DNA of 64,000 nt from assembly GCA_016715885.1 (NCBI GenBank), contig JADJXL010000015.1, positions 62,001 to 126,000 on the forward strand, written 5' to 3'. The DNA comes from Polyangiaceae bacterium. GTDB lineage: Bacteria; Myxococcota_A; Polyangia; Polyangiales; Polyangiaceae. This document shows positions 8,854-16,898 of the stretch, piece after piece (within the stretch, counting starts at the first letter, position 1; each line of letters begins with the position of its first letter). The notes under the pieces were generated by a model. It searched no databases. It worked only from the letters and a program-made list of their open reading frames with translations, and was not told where the DNA came from. The position numbers were made by a program, and so were the translations under genes.

Positions 8854-9601
8854 TGTCGTAATTTTTGGCTTTTCGTACGACCGTGAAGAGCTCGTCGATG
8901 ACGGCTGGAGGCAGCGGTGCATCGATGGACATGTAGAGGTCGAAGACGTAGTCGACCCATGCGCCTTTCGTCGTGGCAGCGGCAAGACGTGCGGCATAGA
9001 GCGCTGCGTATTCGGCGACGCCACCCTTGGGGCGACTGCCTTCCTTGGTTTTCTTGAGGATCGCCTGCAAGAGCGACGCGAGGATACGTTCGGCTTCGTC
9101 GGCACGCCCGAGAGCAAGGGCTTTGTCCGCCACGCCGCACAGAAGGCGCACCGACTGGAAACGACGCGCAGTTTCGGATGCGCCAAGTCGCCCATCGGGT
9201 GAGGATTTCGAGTCCATCGCCGCCGCTTCGATCGATGCGTGGATGTCGGCGACGTGCATGCCGCCAATCGTCTGCATCGCGCGGCGCTGCTCTTCGTCGG
9301 CGTGCGATCCGGGTCGATGGTCGTCCGTTTTGTAAACGACGATCTCTTGATTGCCGATGCGGATTTTGTCGCCTGGAACCAGCTCGCGCGACCCTTCGAG
9401 TTTCACGCCGTTGACGAGCACGCCGTTGCGACTGCCAAGGTCTTGCGCGACGACACCCGAGCTGCTCACACGAAGCACGGCGTGCTTGCGTGAGACGAGC
9501 GGATCGTCGACTGCGAGCTGGCATTCGGGGCCACGTCCTACGACGAAATCCCCGATGGGAAGCTCGAGGTCATGCGCAAGGTAGCGAATCCGAAACGGCA
9601 T
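8735..9601 (-). CDS. FHA domain protein (paralogue A)
   Basis: The protein has 288 residues. The N-terminal FHA domain, residues about 1-85, has the phosphothreonine-binding signature (GRGPECQL, SRKHAVL, DLGSRNGVLVNG). A variable linker follows, then a helical C-terminal domain from about 145 with ADKALALGRADEAERIL and YAARLAAATTKGAWVDYVFDLY. This C-terminal domain is shared with the gene upstream and is not one I recognise. FHA proteins read Ser/Thr-kinase signals, which fits the kinase-rich genome. It starts 9 bp after the paralogue's stop, so the two are probably co-transcribed. Confidence 0.88.
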   Translation of the reverse strand: MPFRIRYLAHDLELPIGDFVVGRGPECQLAVDDPLVSRKHAVLRVSSSGVVAQDLGSRNGVLVNGVKLEGSRELVPGDKIRIGNQEIVVYKTDDHRPGSHADEEQRRAMQTIGGMHVADIHASIEAAAMDSKSSPDGRLGASETARRFQSVRLLCGVADKALALGRADEAERILASLLQAILKKTKEGSRPKGGVAEYAALYAARLAAATTKGAWVDYVFDLYMSIDAPLPPAVIDELFTVVRKAKNYDIKLIRAYVAAMQKLAPQLGPADRFLVQRIEGLERQVSVS

Positions 9602-9610
9602 CTCGCATCC

Positions 9611-10516
9611 TCACTTAAGGCCCCCGAGGCGTTCCAATCCCTCGAGGCGCTGCAGCACGAACCGCTCGCTCGGCCCAAGGTTGGAAGAGCGCTTTCGCAA
9701 CGATTCGACGTAGTTTCGTAGAATGGCCATGTCGAGCGTCTTCACCTTGCGCACCGCTGAATAAAGCTCGTCGACGACGGAACCTGGAACGAGCTGCTCG
9801 GTGCAGGAGTAGAGGGCAAAGATGTACTCGATCCAAGAGCCTTTGGCTGTCGCTGATGCAAGCTTGGCAGCATACATCGCAGCTTTCGCGGCAACTTCGT
9901 TCGGCGGTAAAGTACCTCCACGGGCTTTTTCCAAAAGTTCATTGAGCGAACGATGCAAAATACGCTCTGCTTCTTCGGCCCGACCCATCGTCAGCGCCTT
10001 GTCCGCGAGGCTGCCGATGAACGACAATGCCGTGACGCGACGGTCCGGCTGCGCAGGCCCAAACGGAGCACGCGACGAAGAAAAACTCAGCGATATCCCG
10101 GGCGTCGTCGACTCGCTCCACGGCTCCTCGCGTAGGTCCTCGCGCTGCATCATCGCGGCGGCAGTTTGTTGCGTCAACGTAGACGCACGCGTCGTGCCGA
10201 ACGCGATCGACTCGGGTGCCGCGATGATGCTTTCGTCAGGTACGCCTTCGAGCACCATCTCCTGCGAACCGATGGTGATCCTGTCGCCATGAACGACTTC
10301 GACTCGACCTTCGATGATCGAATCGTTGACGCGCACGCCGTTGCGACTTCCCAAGTCTTCCACGGTCACGCCATCGGTACGCACCGTCAGCAGTGCATGC
10401 CGCCGCGATACGAGCGGATCGTCGAGCGCAAGTTGGCAGTCCGCGCTGCGCCCAATCACGAACTGGCCGATTGGCACCTCGAGCTCGTGCGAGAGATACC
10501 GCAGTCGAACCGCCAT
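9611..10516 (-). CDS. FHA domain protein (paralogue B)
   Basis: The protein has about 301 residues with the same architecture as its neighbour: FHA domain (GRSADCQL, SRRHALL, DLGSRNGVRVND), a divergent linker, and a helical C-terminal domain (LADKALTMGRAEEAERIL, YAAKLASATAKGSWIEYIF). The start at 10516 aligns the N-terminus (MAVRLRYLSHELEVPIG) with that of paralogue A; a TTG at 10540 would add eight residues. The pair is a tandem duplication whose linkers have diverged while both end domains stayed similar, suggesting two readers of related phosphoproteins. Confidence 0.88.
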   Translation of the reverse strand: MAVRLRYLSHELEVPIGQFVIGRSADCQLALDDPLVSRRHALLTVRTDGVTVEDLGSRNGVRVNDSIIEGRVEVVHGDRITIGSQEMVLEGVPDESIIAAPESIAFGTTRASTLTQQTAAAMMQREDLREEPWSESTTPGISLSFSSSRAPFGPAQPDRRVTALSFIGSLADKALTMGRAEEAERILHRSLNELLEKARGGTLPPNEVAAKAAMYAAKLASATAKGSWIEYIFALYSCTEQLVPGSVVDELYSAVRKVKTLDMAILRNYVESLRKRSSNLGPSERFVLQRLEGLERLGGLK

Positions 10517-10573
10517 ATTCGAGCCATACCAACGGCGCAAAGCGCCGTCAAAGTGGCTCTGTCGATCCCTTCG

Positions 10574-11029
10574 TCACGGGTCGCTGGAAACCACCCGCAA
10601 CAGACTCAAGAGCAGCCTCGGATGCGAAAACAAGCCGTACACCGTGAGCCGCTCTGCCGTCATCGCCTGGGCAAAATCCCAAAGCGTCCGCTTGCCGAAG
10701 TCCCGACTGGTACGAAAGACCACTGTCGGAAGCCGCAGCCACGGCGACAGCTTCAGACGCGCAAGGTCGCGCAAGACTTGCTCGTCACCGCAGAGCGTCA
10801 CGGACGGGATGCCCACCGCACCTTCGTGAACTGTGAGCCGACCGTGGTCGAATCGCATCGTGAGCACGGACTGCGTGTCTTGCGCGACGATGAGCACCGA
10901 GCCTCGTAGCGAACGAAAGTCACGGTTTTTCTTGGTCGAACGAGCGACGTTCCGACGAATTTGCGTCACGAGCTCGACGGCGAGCTGATTGTCCTCGGCA
11001 CCTGGTGCAAGATCGATGATGGGTTCCAC
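10574..11029 (-). CDS. Small SCP2-like protein (tentative)
   Basis: The protein has 151 residues and a GTG start, no signal peptide and no clear membrane span. The middle (SVLTMRFDHGRLTVHEG, then a strand and GDEQVLRDLARL) resembles the SCP2 sterol-carrier fold, in which a strand-rich sheet is followed by a short helix. This is a weak pattern match. It lies between purD and the FHA pair on the same strand (115 bp after purD, 57 bp before the FHA gene), so it may be in one transcript with the FHA genes. Lipid binding would be inference. Confidence 0.6.
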   Translation of the reverse strand: MEPIIDLAPGAEDNQLAVELVTQIRRNVARSTKKNRDFRSLRGSVLIVAQDTQSVLTMRFDHGRLTVHEGAVGIPSVTLCGDEQVLRDLARLKLSPWLRLPTVVFRTSRDFGKRTLWDFAQAMTAERLTVYGLFSHPRLLLSLLRVVSSDP

Positions 11030-11144
11030 GGGCGTGCTGTCGCGCTCGAGCTACGTCGCAAATCGAGCAGCATGGTGAAGCATGACGGGGATGCGGAGCA
11101 GGGTCGAGTGGTCTCGATGAACAAGCCGCGCAGGCGTAGGGAGC

Positions 11145-12482
11145 TCAGGGACCAGTCGCGACGCCGGCCGCCGAAGCGGCGATGTCGCGTCGAAAATGGA
11201 CACCGTCGAATGATATGTCGGCGACCGCAGCATACGCGTTGTCGCGGGCTTCAGCGATCGATCCGCCCGTCGCCGTGACCGCGAGGACTCGACCGCCCGA
11301 CGTGACGATTTCGCCGCCCGCATCGCGCGTTCCTGCATGGTACACCGCAACGTTCGGACGAAGCGCTGCGCGATCGATGCCGGCAATCACGTCGCCCGAT
11401 CGCGGCGCGGTTGGATACCCCGCGGCTGCGAGCACGACGACGACCGCGCTTCGATCGGATGCAATTCGCACAGCTTTCGTGTCGAGCGCTCCACGCGCCA
11501 CGGAATCGCAGAGCGCTGCAAAGTCGCCTTCGATGAGCGACACGAGCGCTTCGCATTCAGGATCGCCGAAGCGAGTGTTGTGCTCGAGCAGCATGGGGTC
11601 ACCCGCAGGCGTGATCATGAGCCCCGCGAAAAGAACGCCGCGCAGCGGCCGACCTTCCTTTCGCATTCCATCGATCGTCGGCTGCAAAATTTCCCGTTCG
11701 ATACGCGCGAGAAGCGCAGGCGACACATGCGGCGACGGTGCATAGACGCCCATGCCACCGGTGTTGGGCCCGGCGTCGCCATCGAAGACGCGTTTGTGAT
11801 CACGCGCGACCGGGAGAACGATGAACGACGTTCCATCCGTGACCGCGTGGACGCTCGCTTCTTCTCCAGCGATGACGTCTTCGATCACCACGGTTTGTCC
11901 TGCTTCACCGAAGCGTTTGTCCACGAGCATGTCCCGCGCCGCGGCGATCGCTTCCTCCTCGGTACGAGCGACGACGACACCTTTGCCCGCGCAGAGCCCG
12001 TCGGCTTTGACGACGATGGGCGCGCCACGGCGTCGAATCTCCGCTTCGGCTTCTTCGAACGTCGTCACGATGGCAAACGGCGCCGTCGGAATGCCGTGAC
12101 GTCGGGCAAACTCTTTCATGAACGCCTTCGATCCTTCGAGGCGAGCCGCTTCGCGGTTGGGACCAAATACGCGAATGCTCGCTTGCTCGAGCGCATCCGC
12201 GACACCTGCACAAAGCAGTGCTTCCGGACCAACCACCACGAGATCGACGCCTTCACGACGCGCAAGCTCGACGATCGCTTCGGGTTTGTCCGCGGCACTG
12301 CTCGCGCGTCTGATGGGCGCGACGCGATCCGTACCCGGACAAACCGTCCCAGCATTACCGGGTGCAACGATGACCTCGGACGTGCTCACGCTGCGAGCGA
12401 GTGCGAGCGAAAGCGCGTGTTCGCGAGCGCCCGAGCCGAGCACGAGGACACGACGACCAGAGGAGAGGGCAGTGTCAGTCAC
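11145..12482 (-). CDS. purD: Phosphoribosylamine--glycine ligase (GAR synthetase)
   Basis: The protein has 445 residues, normal for PurD, and catalyses ATP-dependent joining of glycine to 5-phosphoribosylamine in purine synthesis. It has the N-terminal RVLVLGSGAREHAL motif and the conserved APGNAGT. The ATP-grasp domain contains PIVVKADGLCAGKGVVVA, and the characteristic GPNTGGMGVYAPSP and EHNTRFGDPECEAL segments are present. The start is GTG. It is transcribed away from the SRP RNA, with a 209-bp gap that holds no other gene I can see. purA, a later step of the same route, lies 44 kb away. Confidence 0.96.
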   Translation of the reverse strand: MTDTALSSGRRVLVLGSGAREHALSLALARSVSTSEVIVAPGNAGTVCPGTDRVAPIRRASSAADKPEAIVELARREGVDLVVVGPEALLCAGVADALEQASIRVFGPNREAARLEGSKAFMKEFARRHGIPTAPFAIVTTFEEAEAEIRRRGAPIVVKADGLCAGKGVVVARTEEEAIAAARDMLVDKRFGEAGQTVVIEDVIAGEEASVHAVTDGTSFIVLPVARDHKRVFDGDAGPNTGGMGVYAPSPHVSPALLARIEREILQPTIDGMRKEGRPLRGVLFAGLMITPAGDPMLLEHNTRFGDPECEALVSLIEGDFAALCDSVARGALDTKAVRIASDRSAVVVVLAAAGYPTAPRSGDVIAGIDRAALRPNVAVYHAGTRDAGGEIVTSGGRVLAVTATGGSIAEARDNAYAAVADISFDGVHFRRDIAASAAGVATGP

Positions 12483-12691
12483 GCGGGCGCGCTACCACGC
12501 ACACGTGCGCTGAGCGATCGAAAAGCGGCTGATCCCATGGATCCTCCGCGGCAATCCCCACGCGGCTGGGATTTTTCAACGTGCCACTCGACACGAACGT
12601 GACGATGGGCTACGAAGGCGCCGTTGCACATCGTTCGTGGCGCATTCCTTTCGGACTGAGCCCGCGAGCGGGAATCGTGCATCATTGTTGT

Positions 12692-12761
<70 letters not shown>

Positions 12762-12770
<9 letters not shown>

Positions 12771-12780
12771 TTTTCTTTTT
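12762..12780 (+). terminator. U-tract terminator of SRP RNA
   Basis: The closing strand of the SRP hairpin runs directly into TTTTCTTTTT (12771-12780). This gives the hairpin-plus-U-tract form of an intrinsic terminator. Confidence 0.7.
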
Positions 12781-12841
12781 GTTTTGCCGCATCGCTCGCG
12801 ACTTGCCGACTCGGCACACGTCCGTACGCTACAGACCCGTC

Positions 12842-13630
12842 GTGGATCATCTATCTCTGGGCAACGACGGCGGCGGGCGCGCGCTCTTCTGGATCGCATT
12901 CGTCGTGTCTGCAGCGCTCGCAGCCGCCGCGGTCCGGTTTTCCCTCCACGAACCACTCATCGCTGCAGCACTGCTCGCCCTTGCAGGCGCCGCTGCGTTT
13001 TCCAGGTGGTGGTCGCGGCGGCGCCTTCGTCGCGTGATGCGTTCAGGCAACGTGATCGCCGTGCTGCAAAGCTGGTCGACCGCGCTCGAAAAAATTCCCT
13101 ACCCCGCCACGATGGCCCCGCTCATGACGGCCACGGCGTTCGCCGCACACGGTTGGGTCGAAAGCGCTCGCGCGGCTCTCGCTGCTGCCGAACGAGGGCC
13201 CGCTTGGGAAGCCGCGCTCGAACACCGACTCTTTCTCGATACGATCTTGCTCGCGCTCGAAGGCGACCGAGACGCCGCACTCGAACAAGCGCGCCGACTC
13301 GCTCGCATGCCTCTGCCGGTGAAAAACGACGCGCTCCGCGATCGCATTCTTGGCATTCGCGTCGCAGTGGGTGCGTTCGCCCGAGCGTTTGCGCACCAGA
13401 GCGAACCTGGCGATGGTGAGCTCTTGGAACGCGCGAGCGAACGTAGCCCGCTCGTCTTTTGGGCGATGCGTTATGCAGCCGCGATCGTCGCGATCGATCG
13501 CGGGCAACACGCGAAAGTCCCGACCCTGCTCGAAGGTGCTCCGCACTGGCCGGAGGAATCGATCTTCCGAGCGTTCCACAGTGAGATCACCGATCACGCG
13601 CGTCTCGAATCATCCGCGTCGATGAACTGA
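12842..13630 (+). CDS. Membrane-anchored protein of unknown function
   Basis: The protein has about 262 residues with two predicted transmembrane helices near the N-terminus (residues about 14-32 and 38-55), then a basic stretch SRWWSRRRLRR and a long Ala/Arg/Leu-rich soluble helical region that looks TPR-like without clear repeats. I do not recognise a family. An open frame extends upstream to 12758, into the SRP RNA. The GTG at 12842 is preferred because it avoids the RNA, but no strong ribosome site is seen. It is followed by terC after 62 bp. Confidence 0.65.
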   Translation: MDHLSLGNDGGGRALFWIAFVVSAALAAAAVRFSLHEPLIAAALLALAGAAAFSRWWSRRRLRRVMRSGNVIAVLQSWSTALEKIPYPATMAPLMTATAFAAHGWVESARAALAAAERGPAWEAALEHRLFLDTILLALEGDRDAALEQARRLARMPLPVKNDALRDRILGIRVAVGAFARAFAHQSEPGDGELLERASERSPLVFWAMRYAAAIVAIDRGQHAKVPTLLEGAPHWPEESIFRAFHSEITDHARLESSASMN

Positions 13631-13692
13631 ACCGTCGCGCTGCGCCAAGCATTCGGCGCCTTGCGTCCTCTCGTGTTAAAGACGTCCAACTC

Positions 13693-14450
<758 letters not shown>

Positions 14451-14454
<4 letters not shown>

Positions 14455-14972
14455 CGCCGGCCTTTCGCTACGGCATCACGCTTTTCGCCATGTGGTCGTG
14501 CCTCGGTGGATGCGAAGAACGATCCGCCGATGGCGCTCCTGCCGTGCCAACGAGCAGCGCACCTGCCGATGCTGCAGCTCCGAGTGGCACTGGATCGTCT
14601 GCGCAACCAGCGCCTCCAGCGCCACCACCCCGCACGCGCGTACCGATCGAACTCCTCGAGCTCACGATCACGTCGGGCGTCGAGAAAAAGGAACCCGTCG
14701 ACAAACTCAAGGCCGCGGCCCCTGGCACGCGCGTGTATGCACACCTGAAAATGCGCAACCGTTCTAGTGAAACGCGCGCCGTGCACGTCGACTTCCTGAT
14801 CAACGGCAAACTTCGCACGCCCCTCAAGCTCAACATCGAACCATCATGGTCGTTCCGCACGTGGGGCTACAACACGCTTCAAGCATCGGACTCGGGCGAG
14901 CTCGAGGTGCAGGTCTACGACGACGCGGGCACGACGCTCGAAAGAGTCAAGCTACCGATCCGATCGAAATAA
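14451..14972 (+). CDS. DUF2914-like lipoprotein
   Basis: The protein has 173 residues. The signal ends in a lipobox-like SCLGGC, followed by a Pro/Ala/Ser linker to about residue 62. The last 110 residues form a beta-rich domain with GVEKKEPVD, TRVYAHLKMRNRS, then SWSFRTWGYNTL and GELEVQVYDDAGTTL, which match DUF2914. This is a periplasmic or outer-membrane domain of unknown function. It is coupled to terC by an ATGA overlap. Confidence 0.8.
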
Positions 14973-15030
14973 GTCCGCACAATCGTTTGATCACAAACGA
15001 CTACAACTCGACGCATTCTGTTCGTCATTG

Positions 15031-15084
15031 CCCCTCTCCTTTCTTCACCCCCTCTCCTTTCACGGAGAGGGGGTTGGGGGTGAG
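15031..15084. repeat. CCCCTCTCC palindromic intergenic repeat, copy 1
   Basis: CCCCCTCTCC (15048-15057), loop TTTCAC, GGAGAGGGGG (15064-15073) forms a perfect 10-bp stem. It is preceded by a partial extra copy CCCCTCTCC at 15031 and followed by TTGGGGGTGAGG. The same core occurs at 46053. Elements of this shape are dispersed in many GC-rich genomes; here the hairpin may also end transcripts. Confidence 0.7.
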
Positions 15085-15098
15085 GCTGTTTCATTCAG

Positions 15099-15223
15099 TG
15101 CCAGGAACGGGATTCGAACCCGCGACCTCGCCGTCCGAAGCGGAGTAACCCTGACCATCACTGCCGTTGCCGGAGAATACCGGCCAGGGTGAATACGCGC
15201 TCTATCCACTGAGCTATCCTGGC
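15099..15223 (-). tRNA. tRNA-Arg (anticodon TCG) interrupted by a 52-nt insertion
   Basis: On the minus strand a 7-bp acceptor (GCCAGGA/TCCTGGC), D arm (GCTC AGTGGATA GAGC), variable loop AGGTC, T arm (GCGGG TTCGAAT CCCGT) and discriminator A are all intact. The span is 125 nt. Removing 15144-15195 joins GAGCGCG to CCGCTTCGGACGGCG and gives a perfect anticodon stem CGCCG/CGGCG with loop CTTCGGA, anticodon TCG (15136-15138), and a 73-nt tRNA. With the insertion in place the anticodon stem cannot form normally. It is either a tRNA with an unusual intron or a disrupted pseudogene. No CCA is encoded. Confidence 0.75.
15144..15195 (-). other. 52-nt insertion inside tRNA-Arg (intron-like or palindromic element)
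   Basis: The insertion sits between tRNA positions 28 and 29, in the 5' strand of the anticodon stem. Its own ends pair: ACCCTGGCC with GGTCAGGGT (9 bp, one G-U), with a GCCGG/CCGGC possibility inside. It is far too short for a group I or II intron. No target-site duplication is evident. Confidence 0.65.
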
Positions 15224-15461
15224 GTGACGCATTCGAGCTTTTGCATCCTCCGTGCCAAGCAATCTCCGCGGCAGCTCCTTGCATCGCTGACCGAGATTCA
15301 CGGCGAAATATTCGCTGATTCGCAATGCATGCTCCGCTCGTTCATAGACATTTGGATAAAATCCTAGCCATGCAGCTAAACGTTGTGAGCGTTCCTTCCA
15401 TTTCAATTGACGCATCCCATCGCCTCGGTACGCTCCGGGCAGCGATCCAAGGAGCGTGCAC

Positions 15462-16025
15462 GTGAACGACCAGTCATCGACGCGGCTCTTGTGCAAGGAC
15501 AATGTCGATACCGATGCTGTGCGAAGGCTGGCGTCGCAGCAGTGGTTCTTGTGGAACCGCATCGAACGCGATGACAACCAGCCGCTCGTGTATGAATGGT
15601 CTACGGCGACCAAGGATTGCCGCATCCGATTCACGGACGACCATCGCCTTGGCTTACGCTGGTTCGACCTTCAGGGACCTCGATGGACGGACGTCGCGGC
15701 GTTCATTCGCAGCAGCGTGCCCATTTTGGACCGTGACGAAATCATCGCGCTCGCAAGTGGTGCCAAAACCGAAAATGAAGGCATTTGGGCGGCATTCAAG
15801 CTCGCCGTATTCGCGAGCGTATGTGCATTCGACGCGGACCTATTTGGCGCATTCGGCGACCTTTCCAATCACCGCTCCGCCAAAGTACGCGACGCGGCCA
15901 TTTATGCCATGACACAAACTCGTTGGTCGCAATTCGCCGGAATTCTCGAACCGATCGCCGAAGACGATCCGGACGAGGGCGTACGTGCACGAGCCGCGCA
16001 AGCATTAAAAACGCTCACGAATTGA
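15462..16025 (+). CDS. HEAT-repeat-like protein
   Basis: The protein has about 187 residues. The GTG at 15462 is chosen because AAGGAG lies 7 bp upstream; a second GTG at 15456 is too close to it. The N-terminal half is a mixed fold with many Trp/Arg residues and no known motif. The C-terminal part has HEAT-type helices (HRSAKVRDAAIYAM and DEGVRARAAQALKTL), usual in protein-protein scaffolds. The function is unknown. It is convergent with the TSUP gene, 6 bp between the stops. Confidence 0.75.
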   Translation: MNDQSSTRLLCKDNVDTDAVRRLASQQWFLWNRIERDDNQPLVYEWSTATKDCRIRFTDDHRLGLRWFDLQGPRWTDVAAFIRSSVPILDRDEIIALASGAKTENEGIWAAFKLAVFASVCAFDADLFGAFGDLSNHRSAKVRDAAIYAMTQTRWSQFAGILEPIAEDDPDEGVRARAAQALKTLTN

Positions 16026-16031
16026 CGTCAT

Positions 16032-16829
16032 TCAAGCATTTTTCCATGCTTGCCGAATGAACCACACGGTCATGGCGCATCCAAGCGCAACGATGAACCG
16101 GCGCAATTTCACCGGGTCGACGCGCGTCGCAAGACGCGCAGATACGTAACCACCCGTAATCGCTCCGACCATGGTAAATAGGCCAGGAACGATCCACAAA
16201 AGCCCCGCTCGCAGGAAAAACAACGACGCAACGATATTGACGGTTACGGCGAGCCCATTTTTGAGCGCATTGTGCTCGTGCAGCGTTCCTTCGACGAAAA
16301 GCCCAAAAAGCGCGAGCATGACGATCCCCATGCCCGCCCCGAAATAACCCCCATACACGCTGAGCAAAAATTGAAGCACGACGCCTGCCGACGTGGGCAA
16401 ACGCGCCTTCGAACCGAGCACCTTCGCGCGAATTTGGCCCTGAAATGCAAGCAGCAGCGTCGCCAGCAGAATCAAGACAGGAACGACGAAATCGAAAAGC
16501 CGCTCGGGCGTATGTGTCAATAGCCACGCGCCAAAAAGACTCCCCAATACCGTGGGCGGAATCAAATACGGAAGATTACGTTTTGCCGCCGCGAGCTGGT
16601 CACGATATCCGAATGCACTGGCCAGAGATCCAGGCCACAGCGCCACCGCCGTCGTCGCATTCGCCGAAACGGGCGGAACGCCAAAAGCCACAAAGAGCGG
16701 AAATGTGATGAGCGACCCGCCGCCTGCGACGGCGTTGATGGACGAGGCCAAAAAGCCCGACGCAAAAAGCAGCACGAGCACGAGCGGATGCTGGCCGGAC
16801 AGGGACAATTCGGGCGAGAGCCAGGACAT
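16032..16829 (-). CDS. TSUP (TauE/SafE) family permease
   Basis: The protein has about 265 residues and eight predicted transmembrane helices in two similar halves. The N-terminal half has SSINAVAGGGSLITFP and NATTAVALWPGSLAS, hallmarks of the TSUP family, which exports sulfite, sulfoacetate or related organosulfur anions. The second half carries GGYFGAGMGI. The ATG at 16829 is taken in preference to an upstream extension to 16868. The substrate cannot be read from the sequence. It lies 69 bp downstream of rtcR on the same strand. Confidence 0.88.
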   Translation of the reverse strand: MSWLSPELSLSGQHPLVLVLLFASGFLASSINAVAGGGSLITFPLFVAFGVPPVSANATTAVALWPGSLASAFGYRDQLAAAKRNLPYLIPPTVLGSLFGAWLLTHTPERLFDFVVPVLILLATLLLAFQGQIRAKVLGSKARLPTSAGVVLQFLLSVYGGYFGAGMGIVMLALFGLFVEGTLHEHNALKNGLAVTVNIVASLFFLRAGLLWIVPGLFTMVGAITGGYVSARLATRVDPVKLRRFIVALGCAMTVWFIRQAWKNA

Positions 16830-16898
16830 CGAGGCGTCTGCTATAGCCCACTCGAAGCACGAGCGCACGACGAACTTCCGCGCGGTCGCCCTTGCCGC

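Larger units (their letters stand above)
14973..15461. other. Gene-sparse region with palindrome and interrupted tRNA
   Basis: There is no convincing protein gene in these 489 bp. They hold a CCCCTCTCC palindrome and the split tRNA-Arg. The 240 bp between that tRNA and the HEAT-repeat gene show nothing else I can support. Confidence 0.6.

Noticed and set aside
11337..12602. A 421-codon frame opposite purD
   Set aside because: It is a shadow of purD.
15099..15223. Selenocysteine tRNA as an explanation for the long tRNA
   Set aside because: There is no TCA anticodon and no extended acceptor stem, and removing 52 nt gives a standard class I tRNA-Arg.
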